From contig DASVUH010000062.1 in assembly GCA_036387135.1 (NCBI GenBank), forward strand, positions 62,001-126,000: a stretch of 64,000 nucleotides of DNA, given 5' to 3'. Shown in pieces: positions 41,584 through 49,797 of this stretch. Position 1 is the first letter of the stretch. The number at the start of each line of letters is the position of its first letter. Made by a program: the position numbers and the translations under genes. The notes under the pieces were generated by a model. The model was not told the DNA's origin. It did not search any database and saw only the letters and a list, made by a program, of their open reading frames with translations. The DNA is from JALZCH01 sp036387135. Lineage in GTDB: Bacteria > Acidobacteriota > Blastocatellia > Pyrinomonadales > Pyrinomonadaceae.

Positions 41584-42264
41584 TTAGTATTGATAGCGCA
41601 TATACTCGGAGTTTCTAAGAGTCACATCCGATTTTAGAGTAACGGTTCGGCTGGTCAATTGATTAGGCTGTCCGGCTGTGGGGTCAAGTCGAACTACTAC
41701 AGTAATTGTGACGCGCCCCGTATCGTTGGTAGGAACGACTTTTGATGTTGCGGTTGAGGTGCTTCCCGAATAATCAAAATAATCAAACTTCACATCACTA
41801 ATTTGGTTGACGATAACGGTTGTTGCTGGATTTGCAAAGCGGTCGTAACGCAGAATTGATTGAGTGGAATTATCGAAATAATATGTTATATCTTCGTTGG
41901 GATCGTCGGTTTTCAGGGTTATGATTGAGCTGCTTGAGTTGCTATTGTTTGAGTTTCCTGGCTGATATATCTCGTCATTTATCACATTGGCGCGAAAATG
42001 TAATCTTTGCGCGTTTGAATCTGCGGTAACGACTCCATTAGTTTCTAAACCGTAGCCGCTGTTGGCGATTTCTCTCGACATCGCGTCAAGTGCAGCCTGT
42101 GCCGAAATAAGCGCGTCCGTACGTTGACTTTCTCGCGCCCGCGTTCCGAATGCTCTGAAAAGCAGAGTTGAAGCCGCGCCAAGCATAACAAGTATTACGG
42201 TCATTGCGACTATCAATTCAATGAACGAAAAACCGCTTTGATGATATTTGTTTTTATGCTTCAT
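41584..42264 (-). CDS. PilW-like prepilin
   Basis: 226 residues. A short basic leader then the type IV prepilin cleavage/methylation motif SGFSFIELIVAMTVILV (cleavage after the Gly, Glu at +5 of the mature protein). The globular part contains ALDAMSREIANSGYGL, which is typical of PilW. Processed by a prepilin peptidase not present in the window. 19 bases from the PilV-like and 23 bases from the PilX-like gene. Confidence 0.85.
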   Translation of the reverse strand: MKHKNKYHQSGFSFIELIVAMTVILVMLGAASTLLFRAFGTRARESQRTDALISAQAALDAMSREIANSGYGLETNGVVTADSNAQRLHFRANVINDEIYQPGNSNNSNSSSSIITLKTDDPNEDITYYFDNSTQSILRYDRFANPATTVIVNQISDVKFDYFDYSGSTSTATSKVVPTNDTGRVTITVVVRLDPTAGQPNQLTSRTVTLKSDVTLRNSEYMRYQY

Positions 42265-42289
42265 ATATTTTCACTTTACGCTTAACTTC

Positions 42290-42814
42290 TTAATTGCTTC
42301 GCACGCGGCGGAAAACGGCTCTGGTCTGAAGGGCTGTAACCCAGGTGGCGCTGGCATTTTGCGGAGTGACTGTCACAGTAATTTCTTTTAAAGTTGTAGT
42401 TGACTCATCGTTGCCCGGAATACCATCGTTGAATGGGAAATTATCTACGACTATTTGCACTTGATAAGAGCTTCCGTCAGCAGCTTGCACAGTTTTTAGA
42501 GGTTTTGTTCCTCCCTTTAGTAAGTCGTCCGTTCCATTAGCGCTCGGAGTAAACTTCGCAGACCGAAGCTGCTCGACTTCGCGTTGTAAAACGGCTACAG
42601 CTTGAGAGCGAGTGTTATTGCCGGTGTTAGACCTGACGGCGTATGCAAAAATTGTGACTACGCTGAGTAAGCAAATCGTTAAAATAACCATCGCAATCAT
42701 TGCTTCAATCAGCGTAAATCCGCCTTCTATTGTTTCTTTGGTTTCTGAAAAACTGTTATTCCTCGAATCAATTATTAATCTATCTGTACTAATCATTTTA
42801 TTGTTTGCACCCAT
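42290..42814 (-). CDS. PilV-like prepilin
   Basis: 174 residues from ATG 42814, preceded by AAGGGAG. A longer frame opens with TTG at 42850 overlapping the FimT stop codon and cannot be excluded. The prepilin motif GGFTLIEAMIAMVILTI lies about 32 residues in, with Glu in the usual position, followed by AYAVRSNTGNNTRSQAVAVL typical of PilV. The unusually long pre-segment might be trimmed if translation begins at an internal Met. Confidence 0.8.
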   Translation of the reverse strand: MGANNKMISTDRLIIDSRNNSFSETKETIEGGFTLIEAMIAMVILTICLLSVVTIFAYAVRSNTGNNTRSQAVAVLQREVEQLRSAKFTPSANGTDDLLKGGTKPLKTVQAADGSSYQVQIVVDNFPFNDGIPGNDESTTTLKEITVTVTPQNASATWVTALQTRAVFRRVRSN

Positions 42815-42846
42815 TGCTATAGGAACTCCCTTTATCGAAGTTAATA

Positions 42847-43488
42847 TCAATTCGCTGATGGGACTCTGACCAAAGGATTTATGTTTGCGTTTTCAGAAAC
42901 ATTGGTGAGACCGGTTGGATTTGCCGGAGCAGTAGCAGCGTAACCTCCGGGTGAGATTACTACCGTTCCGGTTGACGAAATTCTGACGAGGGTAGAATTT
43001 GTCGAATTTGAGGAAATCGCTCCCTGATTATTGGTGCAATTTTCGTTGCAAATCGTAAAGCCGGGATTTGTCAAATTGTTATCAGCATCAACTGCATGAC
43101 CGTGACGGTCAAAGTAGATATTGACCGGAAAAGTGCTTATGCCGACAAATCTTCCGGCGTTGCTGCCGGCAAAATTCAAAGTTCGTTTTTCTGTTGCCGT
43201 ATTTAGCGTTCCGTCTTGATTTAAATCCGTCGTAACGCTAAAAGATTGGTCATTTTCGATTGATACTATTGTTCGTGAGCTTCCTTCCGCGCGGCGTTTG
43301 ACCGCATCGAAACGCGCTCGGTCAAGATACATTTTCAACTCACGAGCAACGTTTTGTCTTTGCAATTGCAGCTTTGAACGGTCAAAATTTGCCAATGCAA
43401 ATGCTGTTACAATAAATACCAGGACAATAACTATTAACAACTCAATCAGCGAAAAACCGCTTTGCTTACTCATATTATTTTGCTGCAT
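42847..43488 (-). CDS. FimT/GspH-like prepilin
   Basis: 213 residues from ATG 43488, which has AGAGGA five bases upstream; a start further upstream at 43542 would fall at the predicted transcription start and is rejected. The prepilin motif SGFSLIELLIVIVLVFIVTA is close to the N-terminus, with the FimT-type follow-on FALANFDRSKLQLQRQNVAR. First gene of the minor-pilin operon, coupled to the PilV-like frame by an overlap. Confidence 0.85.
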   Translation of the reverse strand: MQQNNMSKQSGFSLIELLIVIVLVFIVTAFALANFDRSKLQLQRQNVARELKMYLDRARFDAVKRRAEGSSRTIVSIENDQSFSVTTDLNQDGTLNTATEKRTLNFAGSNAGRFVGISTFPVNIYFDRHGHAVDADNNLTNPGFTICNENCTNNQGAISSNSTNSTLVRISSTGTVVISPGGYAATAPANPTGLTNVSENANINPLVRVPSAN

Positions 43489-43551
43489 TTTTTCCTCTTC
43501 AGACAAAGCAAATTCAAACGGGAGGGTTAATAACTTCGACAATCTTATAGT

Positions 43552-43566
43552 GCAAACAATATGCCA
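43552..43566 (-). promoter_or_regulatory. sigma-54-type promoter of the minor-pilin operon
   Basis: On the minus strand TGGCATATTGTTTGC: GG and GC are exactly ten bases apart, and the -12 half TTTGC is ideal. Predicted start near 43540, 52 bases before the ATG at 43488. Pilin genes are often sigma-54/PilR controlled, which supports the call. Confidence 0.55.
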
Positions 43567-43786
43567 ATTTGATTGATTTGCAGATAATTGCGATTAATGT
43601 GTGTGTTTCTTAAGTTATTAAGTCTGGAATCGAATCCGCTTATTTTGAATTAATTCAGTTTGATTGAATTAGTTTCATTTTGATTAATGTTCCTGGGGAG
43701 AGAATTGTAATTTCAAGTGTTATTAAAGCGCGGCTAATGGCTAAAAAGCCGCTAAATTGACATATTTTGTCAGACCATAAGTGACA

Positions 43787-43824
43787 AAAAAAGTCGGTTG
43801 AGAGTTTTCCCAACCGACTTTTTT
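43787..43824. terminator. intrinsic terminator of the YbdK-type ligase gene
   Basis: AAAAAAGTCGGTTG (43787-43800) pairs with CAACCGACTTTTTT (43811-43824). On the minus strand it follows the ligase stop codon and is followed by T residues. Confidence 0.85.
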
Positions 43825-43847
43825 ATGAAATAAATTACTGTTTTAAC

Positions 43848-44969
43848 TCACGGAAAACATTTTTCCGGCACGCTTTCCATCGTATTTTTGATGAGCATAT
43901 CAACGACCGGTTTGAAATCTTTCCCGTTTTCTTCCCACACGCGAAGCTGTTCGTCAGCCGATGTCCCGCGCTCAAGAATTGTGTGAATGTGTTCGATTTC
44001 TTTGCGCGAGCCTAAATCGTCAACTACTTCGTCAACAAAATCGAGCAGCTCCAGAATCAAATCGCGAGCCGGAACTTCTTTTTGTTTCCCTAAATCGAGC
44101 AGTTTACCTTGTAAGCCCCAGCGAATGGCGCGCCATTTGTTTTCCTGAATCAGCATCTTGCGATATTCGCGGAAGCCTAAATTTTGGTCAATCAATTTGT
44201 GCAGCTTGGCGACAATTGCCTGAAACAGCGCGGCAATCGCTACCGTGTCGTCAACGCGCGTCGGAATGTCGCAGACGCGGAATTCGAGCGTCGGGAAAAA
44301 CGGGTGCGGTCGCAAATCCCAGTAAATCTTTTTCGCGTTGTCAATACAATTCATCTTGATCAGCAAATTGACGTATCTTTCATATTCGCTGTAATTGTGA
44401 AAATGATCCGGGATGTCCGTGCGCGGAAAACGTTTGAAAACCTCAGTGCGATAAGATTTCAAACCCGTGTTAAAACCGAGCCAGAATGGACTGGAATTGG
44501 TCAGACACATTACGTGCGGCAGAAAATAACGCGCCGCGTTCATAATCTGAATCCGGCGTTCCGTGTCTTGAATACCGACGTGAACGTGCAGCCCGAAAAT
44601 CAGCAGGCTGCGAGCGATCATCTGCATTTCTTCAACGATAAATTCGTAACGCGAATCATCGAAAATTTTCTGATCGCCCCAATGCGAAAAAGGATGCGTC
44701 GAAGCTGCGACAATCTCCAAGTCTTTTTTGCGCGCCAAACTTGAAATAATGCAGCGAAGCTGCGAAATATCCTGCCGGGCTTCCTGAATGTTATGGCAAA
44801 CGCCCGTGCCGACTTCAATCATTGATTGAATCATTTCCGGTTTCAGCTTTTCTCCCAAAAGCAGCTTGCCTTCGTCTAAAATCTCCGAAACGTGCGAGCG
44901 CAATTCGCGCGTCTTCGGGTCAACAATTTGAAATTCTTCTTCGATTCCGAGCGTAAATTGTTCAAACAT
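43848..44969 (-). CDS. YbdK-type carboxylate-amine ligase (GCS2 family)
   Basis: 373 residues of glutamate-cysteine ligase family 2. N-terminal FTLGIEEEFQIVDPKTREL with the metal-binding Glu pair, then FGLHVHVGIQDTERRIQIMN (about 125-144) and WDLRPHPFFPTLEFRVCDIP (about 228-247). These enzymes ligate an amine to a gamma-carboxylate by ATP; E. coli YbdK shows weak glutamate-cysteine ligase activity. True substrate unknown. Monocistronic, minus strand. Confidence 0.9.
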   Translation of the reverse strand: MFEQFTLGIEEEFQIVDPKTRELRSHVSEILDEGKLLLGEKLKPEMIQSMIEVGTGVCHNIQEARQDISQLRCIISSLARKKDLEIVAASTHPFSHWGDQKIFDDSRYEFIVEEMQMIARSLLIFGLHVHVGIQDTERRIQIMNAARYFLPHVMCLTNSSPFWLGFNTGLKSYRTEVFKRFPRTDIPDHFHNYSEYERYVNLLIKMNCIDNAKKIYWDLRPHPFFPTLEFRVCDIPTRVDDTVAIAALFQAIVAKLHKLIDQNLGFREYRKMLIQENKWRAIRWGLQGKLLDLGKQKEVPARDLILELLDFVDEVVDDLGSRKEIEHIHTILERGTSADEQLRVWEENGKDFKPVVDMLIKNTMESVPEKCFP

Positions 44970-45057
44970 AAATATCTCCTGCGGAGTCAGGTCAATGGCA
45001 AAATCTTAATTACTGACTTTTAATTTACCATTAACTGTCAACCATAGAATAGCTCGC

Positions 45058-45504
45058 TCAAGTTGAAGGTACTTGGGTCTTCAAAATATTTTCGATTTCA
45101 GGCGTCAGATTGTGAAATCGCACCCCAACGCCGTGTCCCGGATCGCAATAAGCGACCACGCCGTCGAGCGTCAAATCTTGATTGCCCAAGTTCATTCGCA
45201 GCAGAAGCGGTGTTCCTTCGGGTAAACGGGCGTCTGTCGCCATATATAAACCGCCGATTCCGATGTCTCTGCTCGTCGCGCGCCCGCGCGCATCGCCGCC
45301 GTCGAATTGGATTTCGATGTTAACGGGGCGGCGGTCAAATTGTCTGCGGTTGTCGGTTGAGGATTCTTCGATTTCTAGAATGTTTTCTTCTGTCACTTTA
45401 CTTAAAACACCTTTCGCCGGAAATTTGGGGTAAAACGCGAATAAACGATTGCTTTGTGCCGAAATATAATAATTTGCGGGCGCTTGCGGCATTGCCCGGC
45501 TCAT
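45058..45504 (-). CDS. PilZ domain protein
   Basis: 148 residues from ATG 45504 (a TTG at 45543 is less likely). The PilZ fold lies in the C-terminal ~100 residues: RRQFDRRPVNIEIQF carries the RxxxR c-di-GMP motif, and TSRDIGIGGLYM is the second motif, with Gly instead of the usual Ser in D/N-x-S-x-x-G. It may bind c-di-GMP weakly or not. The N-terminal segment (about 50 residues) is unfamiliar. Minor pilin genes lie 1.6 kb downstream, so a role in pilus control is possible but unproven. Confidence 0.8.
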   Translation of the reverse strand: MSRAMPQAPANYYISAQSNRLFAFYPKFPAKGVLSKVTEENILEIEESSTDNRRQFDRRPVNIEIQFDGGDARGRATSRDIGIGGLYMATDARLPEGTPLLLRMNLGNQDLTLDGVVAYCDPGHGVGVRFHNLTPEIENILKTQVPST

Positions 45505-45543
45505 TCTAACCGATTTTTTTATTTTTGCTAACAAAATTTTCAA

Positions 45544-45885
45544 AGCGGCGGCTGTGGTGCAACCAAAAATCGGGGTAGTATTTCAGTTTGAAATCTGAAT
45601 CAGAGGGGAACGGCATTAGGATTTCCGGCATCCCTGCGGCGGATTATCGCCAACCGTTTGACGCGGCTACCGGTGTTATTTGGAATTTGAACCGGAGCGC
45701 AGAGCGGCAGCAAAAAGGGCAGGTGCTATTAGCGGCGAAGAAACCGAAGAGCGCCGCCCGGTGCATCTTCCCCGGTATACCACCGCCGAGTACGAGAATA
45801 TCCTGTCGCGAACTGCTTTGCGGCAGGATATTCTCGCGCCACTGACGAAGCCGCCGGACACCGAGGCGCCGGAGGGGGCGAGGAC
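45544..45885. other. gene-free stretch with decayed reading frames, distinct composition
   Basis: 342 bases. Frames on the plus strand read ISGIPAADYRQPFD and, after a shift near 45680, a further ~70 codons (LPRYTTAEYENILS, LAPLTKPPDTEAPEG), as if a foreign gene had been broken by a frameshift. No start or ribosome site fits. The base composition is GC-richer than the neighbouring pilin/PilZ region. It contains the 17-bp hairpin at 45793-45836. Confidence 0.4.
45793..45836. repeat. REP-like hairpin, 17-bp stem
   Basis: CGAGAATATCCTGTCGC (45793-45809) pairs with GCGGCAGGATATTCTCG (45820-45836), one G-U pair and a 10-base loop. It is not followed by T residues, so it is not a standard terminator. 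It lies just beyond the 3' end of the toxin-like gene in the compositionally distinct patch. Confidence 0.75.
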
Positions 45886-46653
45886 CTAGGACTCACTCGG
45901 GAAGTTCATCTGGACCGGGACGATGATCGTCGTCGGGAAGTGTTGATCCAGGTCCGTGTAATGTACATATGCACCGGACGCATTATGCCCATCCCAATCT
46001 ATATCAGCCATCCGGGTCGGATTCGCAACCACAAGTCCATTCGAGTCGAGCGCAACGAGCTCGTCTATGAGCTGCCAGAGCATCCAGACCTTCGTTAACC
46101 CATCCGTCGGTCCGCTAACAGTGTAGGTCCTCGTCTGCTCGTTCGTTACTGACGTATCGACCGTGTACGCGAACTCCGCTGTGAGCGTGGCGCTCAACCC
46201 TTCAACGCCGGCATTAAGCTCCGCTGTGAGCGTCTGCGAAGCGGATGTCGAGATACCAGAGGTTGTTGTGTAACTATTTTCGTAACTGTCGCCCGGAATG
46301 ACCTGCGTGTATGATCCGGGAATCAACACCCAGTATGAGCGCATCGTCAGTGTGTATTGCGCGGCGCCCTGCCCATCCCAGTAGTCCAGGAGGGTTGCGC
46401 CCGGCGTATCCGGCACGTATTGCGTGTAGGAGTGGGTGTTGGCGGCAGCGAAGATCATCAGGCGGTTCGTCGTCGTCCCCTGCACAACAGAGTCCGACTG
46501 TTGCGGAGGACGCCACATGAGTCCTCCAATGGTCGGGAACGGAGGGAAATTCCCATTGGCGAGCAATTTTGCCGTCGCTGGACTAACGTTTGCATGGTCA
46601 ATCATATCGAGCATGACAGGGCTCTCTTTCAGTGTACTTTTAGTAGCTAACAT
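45886..46653 (-). CDS. unknown protein, possible beta-pore-forming toxin-like
   Basis: 255 residues, no signal peptide, start ATG 46653 after AAGGAGAAAA. I do not recognise the family with certainty. The central part (about 120-190) is a run of alternating Ser/Thr and hydrophobic residues (YENSYTTTSGISTSASQTLT, ATLTAEFAYTVDTSVTNEQT), as in the membrane-inserting hairpin of aerolysin/ETX-MTX2-type pore formers. The flanks are aromatic-rich (PPFPTIGGLMWRPPQ, HTDLDQHF-like end). Codon use (CTC, GTC, ACG, GCC) and GC content differ sharply from neighbours, indicating transfer. The toxin idea is inference from pattern only. Confidence 0.5.
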   Translation of the reverse strand: MLATKSTLKESPVMLDMIDHANVSPATAKLLANGNFPPFPTIGGLMWRPPQQSDSVVQGTTTNRLMIFAAANTHSYTQYVPDTPGATLLDYWDGQGAAQYTLTMRSYWVLIPGSYTQVIPGDSYENSYTTTSGISTSASQTLTAELNAGVEGLSATLTAEFAYTVDTSVTNEQTRTYTVSGPTDGLTKVWMLWQLIDELVALDSNGLVVANPTRMADIDWDGHNASGAYVHYTDLDQHFPTTIIVPVQMNFPSES

Positions 46654-47101
46654 TTTTCTCCTTTACACTTCTTTATTGTCTTGGGAAGTTAGGCTTGTAT
46701 AGGCGTTGTTCTAACGAGAAGAAGATTTACCTATGAAATGAATCGAGACATGCTATGGAGCTTTCGCCTTAGTAACGTGCCACAGAAGAGCGTTTAATTA
46801 TCGCGAAAGAAGGTAACGAGTTGTGTCCAGTGTTGAACAATTAAAGAGAAGTTATCTCCTCTACATATGACATCAAGGAGAGAATGGGGATTCTTGCCGC
46901 ATGTCATATTTTTAATAATAGCGAGTAAGTCACATACGAAGGGCAGGCGTCTGTACGCAAACACACATAGAGTCCTATCTTTGTTAATTTTTGAAATTGA
47001 TCCACTACAGAAATCGGGCAGGTTTGACAGCGGTTGACGGGCAAGTTACCATTTTAGCCTGTCTTATTCTGACGTTTTTTTGATCTCAGACGCTTTTGTA
47101 T
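46654..47101. other. gene-free region upstream of the toxin-like gene and metB-like gene
   Basis: 448 bases. No convincing reading frame. It contains a perfect 9-bp inverted repeat ATATGACAT (46865-46873) / ATGTCATAT (46901-46909) with a 27-base gap and the promoter of the trans-sulfuration gene at 47024-47052. It probably also holds the toxin-like gene's promoter, not identified. The left half looks foreign, and the boundary with normal sequence is near 46990-47020. Confidence 0.55.
47024..47052 (+). promoter_or_regulatory. sigma-70-type promoter of the trans-sulfuration gene
   Basis: TTGACA (47024-47029), 17-base spacer, TACCAT (47047-47052); start codon 50 bases further on. A second TTGACG overlaps within the spacer. 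Confidence 0.55.
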
Positions 47102-48247
47102 ATGGGCTTTGCCACCACTGCAATTCACGCCGGACAAGAACCCGACCCGACAACCGGCGCGGTAATCGTTCCGATTTATCAAACCTCGACTTATGTTCAG
47201 GAAGGACTCGGTCGTCACAAAGGCTTTGAATACGCCAGAACGCAAAATCCGACGCGCCTTGCGGTTGAAAAAAACCTCGCCGCGCTCGAAGGCGCGCGTT
47301 TCGGTTTCGCTTTCGCTTCGGGAATGTCGGCGATTGACGCGACTTTGAAATTGGTCAAAGCGGGCGATCACGTAATCGTTTCCGACAACACTTACGGCGG
47401 AACTTTTCGGCTGTTCAACCGTATTCTCTCTGATTACGGAATCGAGTTTTCTTATGTTGACACGACCGACATCGCAAATCTCGAAGCCGAATTTCGCTCG
47501 AATACAAAAATGGTTTTCGTCGAAACACCGACCAATCCGGTGATGAGCGTCACGGATTTGCGGGCGGTTTCGGATTTAGCTCATTCTTACGGAGCGCGCG
47601 TGGTTTGCGACAACACTTTTCTGTCGCCCGCGTTGCAGCGCCCGATTGAACACGGAGTTGACATCGTTTTGCATTCGACGACGAAATATTTAAACGGACA
47701 TTCGGACAGCATCGGCGGCTGCGTCTGTTTAAACGATGAAGCGGACGCGGAAAAGCTCGCTTTCGTGCAAAACGGAATCGGCGCGATTCTCTCGCCTTTC
47801 GATTCGTTTCTTGTTTTGCGGGGCACGAAAACGCTGGCTTTGCGAATGCAGGCGCACGACGCGAACGGCAGACAAGTCGCAGCGTTTTTAGCCGAACATC
47901 CGAAAGTAAAAAAAGTTTTTTATCCGGGTTTGACTTCGCATCCGCAACATGAATTGGCTAAACGTCAGCAAAAAGGTTTCGGCGCGATGATTTCTTTTGA
48001 GACGGGTTCGCTCGAAAATGCGCGTAAAGTATTAGAGGCGGTTCGGCTGTGCGCTTTGGCGGAAAGTCTTGGCGGTGTGGAAAGCTTAATTTCGCATCCG
48101 GCGACAATGACGCACGCTTCGGTTCCGGTTGAAAAACGCAATCAACTCGGAATCACTGACGGGCTGGTGCGAATTTCGGTCGGCGTGGAAGACATTGAAG
48201 ATATTTTGGCTGATTTAGATCAAGCCCTCGATTCAATTGCGAATTAA
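47102..48247 (+). CDS. cystathionine gamma-synthase/lyase-type PLP enzyme
   Basis: 381 residues of the Cys/Met metabolism PLP family (MetB/MccB). The PLP Lys195 lies in VLHSTTKYLNGHSDSIGG. N-terminal TTAIHAGQEPDPTTGAVIVP and RTQNPTRLAVEKNLAALEG, and SLISHPATMTHASVP near residue 330, are diagnostic. Synthase and lyase cannot be told apart from sequence alone. The start is ATG 47102 (47096 is a TTG). It has its own promoter and is separated from the PP2C gene by a heptamer palindrome. Confidence 0.93.
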   Translation: MGFATTAIHAGQEPDPTTGAVIVPIYQTSTYVQEGLGRHKGFEYARTQNPTRLAVEKNLAALEGARFGFAFASGMSAIDATLKLVKAGDHVIVSDNTYGGTFRLFNRILSDYGIEFSYVDTTDIANLEAEFRSNTKMVFVETPTNPVMSVTDLRAVSDLAHSYGARVVCDNTFLSPALQRPIEHGVDIVLHSTTKYLNGHSDSIGGCVCLNDEADAEKLAFVQNGIGAILSPFDSFLVLRGTKTLALRMQAHDANGRQVAAFLAEHPKVKKVFYPGLTSHPQHELAKRQQKGFGAMISFETGSLENARKVLEAVRLCALAESLGGVESLISHPATMTHASVPVEKRNQLGITDGLVRISVGVEDIEDILADLDQALDSIAN

Positions 48248-48313
48248 CAATTACGAATTACGTATTTATTTGATAATCTAATTCGTAATTCGTAATTCGT
48301 AATTCGTAATTCA
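48243..48313. repeat. heptamer palindrome (AATTACG/AATTCGT)
   Basis: The left arm has AATTACG units starting within the trans-sulfuration gene's stop codon region, then a TATTTATTTGATAATCT loop and four-plus AATTCGT units, ending eight bases before the PP2C ATG. The right arm is longer than the left. Clean repeat copies suggest recent expansion. Confidence 0.9.
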
Positions 48314-48320
48314 ATAAAAA

Positions 48321-49202
48321 ATGCAGCTTGAGATTCACGTAAAATCCGATGTCGGGCGCGTGCGGCGCGGCAACGAGGATAATTTTTTACTTCTTAATTT
48401 GGATTCCGCGCGTTTTGAAACCGGCGGGCGTCCTTCGGTTTCGGCAGATTTTCCGGCGATCAAGCTCGGCGAATCCGGTATCGTTCTCTCCGTTTCCGAC
48501 GGAATGGGCGGGGCGCTTGCGGGCGAAGTCGCCAGTCAAATGGCGGTCGAAACCGTCCGGGATATTCTGCTCGGCGAAGATTCGGAGATTACGCTCCAGC
48601 CGGACGCCAGAGATTCCCTTATCAAACAACTTTATTTTTCCGTACTGCAAGCCAATCGCCACATACACCGCAAAGGTCGCACCGACTCGCAGTTTAACGG
48701 AATGGGCGCGACTTTGACCTGCGCCGCCGCTGTCGGCAATTCGGTTTATCTGCTGCAAGTCGGAGACAGCCGCGCTTATCTAATTCGCGGCGGCAAAATC
48801 GAACAAATTACCAAAGACCAATCTCTCGTTCAGCAATTGATTGATTCAAATCAGATTTTGCCCGAAGAAGCGGAACGCCACGCTCTCAGAAACGTGATTT
48901 TGCAAGCCCTCGGCGCGCAGAGCGAGATTTATCCGGTCGGGTGCAGCTTTGAACCGCGACGCGACGATGTTTTGCTGCTGTGCAGCGACGGTCTTTCAAA
49001 TAAACTGAACGCGGCAGATTTGCTCGAATTCGTGCAGCGCGCCGGCGAAGATTTAACCGCAGCCTGCAACGAGCTGGTTCGCGAAGCCAATGCACGTGGC
49101 GGCGAAGACAACATCACCGTGATTCTCGCTCGTTTCAAAGGCGACGATTTGCCGGCAGCGGAAACCGAAACGGTCGAAATCATACCGCTATCGTTTGAAT
49201 AA
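48321..49202 (+). CDS. PP2C-family Ser/Thr phosphatase (Stp1/PrpC-like)
   Basis: 293 residues. All PP2C motifs are present: VRRGNEDNFLLLNLD (metal Asp about 21), SDGMGGALAGEVASQMAVE (about 59-77), GMGATLTCAAAVGNSVYLLQ, VGDSRAYLIRGGKIEQITKD (about 149-168), DVLLLCSDGLSN and GGEDNITVILARF (about 263-275). Metal-dependent removal of phosphate from Ser/Thr; partner kinases are usually PASTA or similar, but none is visible here. A heptamer palindrome sits directly in front of the start, and no Shine-Dalgarno sequence is clear. Confidence 0.94.
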   Translation: MQLEIHVKSDVGRVRRGNEDNFLLLNLDSARFETGGRPSVSADFPAIKLGESGIVLSVSDGMGGALAGEVASQMAVETVRDILLGEDSEITLQPDARDSLIKQLYFSVLQANRHIHRKGRTDSQFNGMGATLTCAAAVGNSVYLLQVGDSRAYLIRGGKIEQITKDQSLVQQLIDSNQILPEEAERHALRNVILQALGAQSEIYPVGCSFEPRRDDVLLLCSDGLSNKLNAADLLEFVQRAGEDLTAACNELVREANARGGEDNITVILARFKGDDLPAAETETVEIIPLSFE

Positions 49203-49290
49203 TCTTAATTTAGGGCACAGGGTGTGCGGTCGCAAGCGCGTAGATTTTTTAATTCCCCGCTATATGCGCTTTGCTCTAACCCTTTAAACC

Positions 49291-49797
49291 CTATTTTATC
49301 TCTTGAGAATTTTCACCAGGCAAAGCGGCAGGCTTTCTCCATTCGGGCAAACGGTCGTCTATTCTTCTGACATAAACGGAAGCGCCTTGCACGCGGACGA
49401 TTTCGACTCGCTCGCCTTCGGTTAAAGATTCTTCGCCTTCCGCCGGATAAGCCGTCCAGACCGAGCCGTAAACCTTGACTTCGCCGCTCTTGAGCGCGCC
49501 TTTGCTCGCCGAAACGACCGTCCCGATTTGACCCGGCAAACTGTCAACGCCGGATTTCAATTCCTGCGAATGAGTAAAATATTTATCCAAAATCGTTCTC
49601 GAAAGCGCGGTCAAAACAACGGAAACAATGAGGAAAATCAAGAATTGAAAAGAAACACCGAAACCGATTAACCCGGCAAACGCCGCCGCCAGAGCCGCAA
49701 TCCCGAAACCGAACAAAACAAATCCGGCGGTAAAAACTTCCGCCACAATCAGCAAAACACCGAGAATCGTCCACAAAATCCACGCCCAATTTTCCAT
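49291..49797 (-). CDS. NfeD-like membrane protein
   Basis: 168 residues. Short-form NfeD: two or three transmembrane helices (about 4-40 and 45-66, WILWTILGVLLIVAEVFTAG, IGFGVSFQFLIFLIVSVVL), then a C-terminal OB-fold (about 88-150: SLPGQIGTVVSASKGALKSG, GERVEIVRVQGASVYVRRID). NfeD partners with flotillin or SPFH proteins in membrane-protein quality control, but none is adjacent. Convergent with PP2C. Confidence 0.92.
   Translation of the reverse strand: MENWAWILWTILGVLLIVAEVFTAGFVLFGFGIAALAAAFAGLIGFGVSFQFLIFLIVSVVLTALSRTILDKYFTHSQELKSGVDSLPGQIGTVVSASKGALKSGEVKVYGSVWTAYPAEGEESLTEGERVEIVRVQGASVYVRRIDDRLPEWRKPAALPGENSQEIK

Larger units (their letters stand above)
43489..43847. other. intergenic region with pilin-operon control elements
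   Basis: 359 bases without a gene. It contains the sigma-54-like promoter (43552-43566), three TTTGATT(A/G)A-like repeats near 43568, 43650 and 43678 that could be activator sites, the dyad TGACATATTTTGTCA at 43758-43772, a small GCGGC/GCCGC hairpin near 43732-43754 and a strong terminator at 43787-43824. Confidence 0.6.

Noticed and set aside
45676..45861. Minus-strand frame opposite the broken frame at 45.7 kb
   Set aside because: No ribosome site, low-complexity Ser/Arg composition and overlap with a hairpin; likely chance.
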